Assembly: GCF_014639155.1 (NCBI RefSeq)
Contig: NZ_BMFT01000001.1
Span: 1,798,001 to 1,862,000, forward strand
Length of the DNA stretch: 64,000 nt
Origin: Paenibacillus segetis
GTDB taxonomy: Bacteria > Bacillota > Bacilli > Paenibacillales > Paenibacillaceae
Direction: 5' to 3'
Part shown: piece by piece, positions 62,582 to 64,000 of the stretch
How the letters are laid out: every line of letters begins with the position of its first letter
How positions within the stretch are numbered: the first letter of the stretch is position 1
The notes under the pieces: generated by a model
The model's input: only the letters and a program-made list of their open reading frames with translations
The model's database searches: none
Told to the model about the DNA's origin: nothing
Position numbers and translations under genes: made by a program

Positions 62582-63205
62582 TAGTTTTACCCTCTTTCAT
62601 ATCATCTGTCTATATCATATTAACATTATTAAAAAAAAAGTTAATGTATTCCATGAAATATGTACAGAATTCGATCCACATCACTATAGTAACTATTATT
62701 ATACAGAGCATATTCAGTTATTAATTTATACTATACTTTGCTCCTGATCACTTAAGAAATCATTTTCATAAGCCTCTTGTTTGTAAGGCGTTTGCAGAAG
62801 CCAACCACAAATGCATATAGCCCATCCTCTGTAAACAGTTGCAGCTTATATACATATACAAATGTAAGAAAAAAACTTTAGCCAAGCCCACAACTAGTCC
62901 GCATATTTGGACAATAAGTACAGAAAGAACTTTTGGACAGTTAATAAATTGCTTGAGGATGTTGCTAAATCAAACGAGAGAATTTACATTCTATACGGAG
63001 GAAATGATCTAAGGGCTATCTTCCTAACGCCTGAAATGTATCAATAATATCTAGGACAGATTTAATCGAAAAGAAAGTGAAACCAATACTACTTCCCAGG
63101 TATCTCTAAGAAAGATTGCCGAAGTAATGAAAGTACAAAACATAATATCAAGGGATTTCTACTTATCTTCATTCTTATTTGAACAAAATAAAAAGGGTGA
63201 AATGT
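62582..63205. other. Gene-poor stretch of decayed sequence
   Basis: No intact gene. A 35-codon open stretch at about 62947-63048 (KLLEDVAKSNERIYILYGGN, then DLRAIFLTPEMYQ) looks like the remnant of a small antitoxin-like protein, which cannot be confirmed. Confidence 0.4.
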
Positions 63206-63561
63206 GTGATAAGAAAAGGCTATTTCATTGACAAAGAAAAAAAAGGATTTATAACGATGAATTAATAGTTTCTAGTAAAATTTACGCTGATTATCCTTCG
63301 TTACAGGAACTTGGACAAATGATTTTTAATGGTGAGGTAGAAGAAATATTTATCTGTAACTATCAAACAGGAGAAAAATGCGAATTAGAGCTTTTATCAA
63401 TCAATGATGTTAAGGCTGATTGGAATTCAAAGTATGAAAAAAATATAAACTTTGACGATGAAGCATATTTAGATGATTTCCCTAATGGATATTGCTTTTT
63501 TGTTGAGCTTTGGGAAAGCGAAAAAGGAATTCCAATTTTGGTGTTATTCTATTGTCATTAA
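63206..63561 (+). pseudogene. Hypothetical protein gene with frameshift at an A8 run
   Basis: GTG 63206 follows AAAGGGTGAAA and reads [13 protein letters not shown], then stops soon after the run of eight A (63237-63244). Adding one A joins it to the open frame through 63561 (about 118 codons in all: [20 protein letters not shown]...). It is either a decayed gene, a phase-variable one, or a sequencing error. Element E follows. Confidence 0.6.
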
Positions 63562-63597
63562 AAGTTCCATTAGTTTGGTAGCAGTACAAGAGGACAA

Positions 63598-63757
63598 GGA
63601 CTTCGTATAACACAATATTTGCGCTTCGGGCCATTCGGCCCTCGGTCCGACCGAGGGTTTTCGAGGAAGCGGCTAGCAGCCGGACACATCCATCCCCCTA
63701 AGATAAGAGCTATCTAAAGGGAATGGACGTCGCGAATACAAGAACGTTATCGGAAAT
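63598..63757 (+). repeat. attC-like element E
   Basis: Left box GTATAAC (63605-63611), arm TATTTGCG, GC-rich centre with CCCTCGGTCCGACCGAGGG, a CCTAAGATAAGAGCTATCTA hairpin (63697-63717), arm CGCGAATA, spacer CAAGAAC, right box GTTATCGG (G63746). Confidence 0.75.
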
Positions 63758-63921
63758 CAGCGAAAACCATAAAATTCTCTATCAGGTATTGATTATCTAC
63801 ATTATAGATATATTTCAGATAACAGGAAGATTGGTTTTAGAATCTGTAGTACTATATCTGTATATAGGGTGTTTTAATTGTCAACATCGTAGTGAATTTA
63901 CAATAAAAAAGGATGATTAGT

Positions 63922-64000
63922 ATGAATTCAGGGTTCACATTTGTTGAATTTCCCTGTTTTAAGTCAGAGCGTTTTACATTAAGGAAAGAAGAAGCGAACG
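63922..64000 (+). CDS. Start of a GNAT-like acetyltransferase, cut by the window end
   Basis: ATG 63922 with AAGGAT upstream reads MNSGFTFVEFPCFKSERFTL and then RKEEANE. The SERFTLRKE opening is typical of RimJ/RimL-type GNAT enzymes. It is the first gene after element E. Confidence 0.5.
   Translation, partial: MNSGFTFVEFPCFKSERFTLRKEEAN

Noticed and set aside
58480..63757. The GC-rich elements as ordinary REP/MITE repeats or small RNA genes
   Set aside because: A MITE would have the same terminal repeats in every copy. Here the terminal sequences are private to each unit and complement the same unit's start, which a MITE or REP model does not explain; a non-coding RNA role cannot be excluded.
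63723..63920. 65-codon frame after element E
   Set aside because: It begins inside the element and lacks a ribosome site; the next real gene begins at 63922.

Overview
The window looks like chromosome from a low-GC, endospore-forming Firmicute, most likely Paenibacillus or a close relative. The evidence is strong purine-rich ribosome binding sites, frequent TTG/GTG starts, sigma-A-type promoters, and genes typical of that group (YuiD-like, YjcZ-like, DUF4179 and DUF4367 anti-sigma proteins, a copper-amine-oxidase-type stalk protein). No rRNA, tRNA or CRISPR array was seen. Assignments come from reading motifs by eye; no database search was run.

Left part (1-10.9 kb): an IclR regulator is followed by a likely transcription attenuator and a same-strand gene run. 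The run encodes an OpuC-type betaine ABC importer, an FMN-dependent monooxygenase, a urocanase-like hydratase, a DUF917 (S-methyl thiohydantoin desulfurase-type) protein, a histidine/aromatic ammonia-lyase homologue that lacks the MIO-forming Ala-Ser-Gly, a double DUF427 protein and an EamA transporter. Together they fit uptake and breakdown of a histidine betaine such as ergothioneine or S-methyl-ergothioneine: import, elimination of trimethylamine without MIO, hydration of the (thio)urocanate, then removal of sulfur.

Middle part (10.9-34 kb): mostly ordinary chromosomal genes. They include a GT-C glycosyltransferase, a two-component system with a COG4705 membrane protein, MazG-like, Crp/YeiL-like, HAD, an Xre-membrane protein pair, an alpha/beta hydrolase, a lipoprotein phosphoesterase, MATE, NhaC, two ECF sigma/anti-sigma pairs, a DD-carboxypeptidase and a YiiX-like protein. 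Embedded at 19.17-20.73 kb is a tyrosine recombinase gene plus a small winged-helix gene, bracketed by two 28-bp dif-like sites with identical perfect 11-bp inverted arms and different 6-bp centres.

Right part (34-64 kb): an accessory region of small, mostly plus-strand, AT-rich genes (NUDIX, P-loop kinase, macro domain, GNATs, APH, RidA, AAA ATPase, DUF1569, histidine phosphatase, methyltransferase, lipoproteins), together with a TOMM (azoline peptide) gene pair and a GH84 hexosaminidase. Between several genes lie GC-rich, foldable elements of about 65-185 bp that behave like integron attC sites. They carry YAAC...GTTA outer boxes, unpaired spacers and compensatory stem changes. In four consecutive units (57969-60859) the first about 17 bases of each unit are the near-complement of the last bases before that same unit's own attC-like element, with a different sequence in every unit. 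That is the hallmark of integron gene cassettes. No integron integrase is visible, so this is best described as an integrase-less cassette cluster in a Firmicute. It is the main candidate for an undescribed system here.
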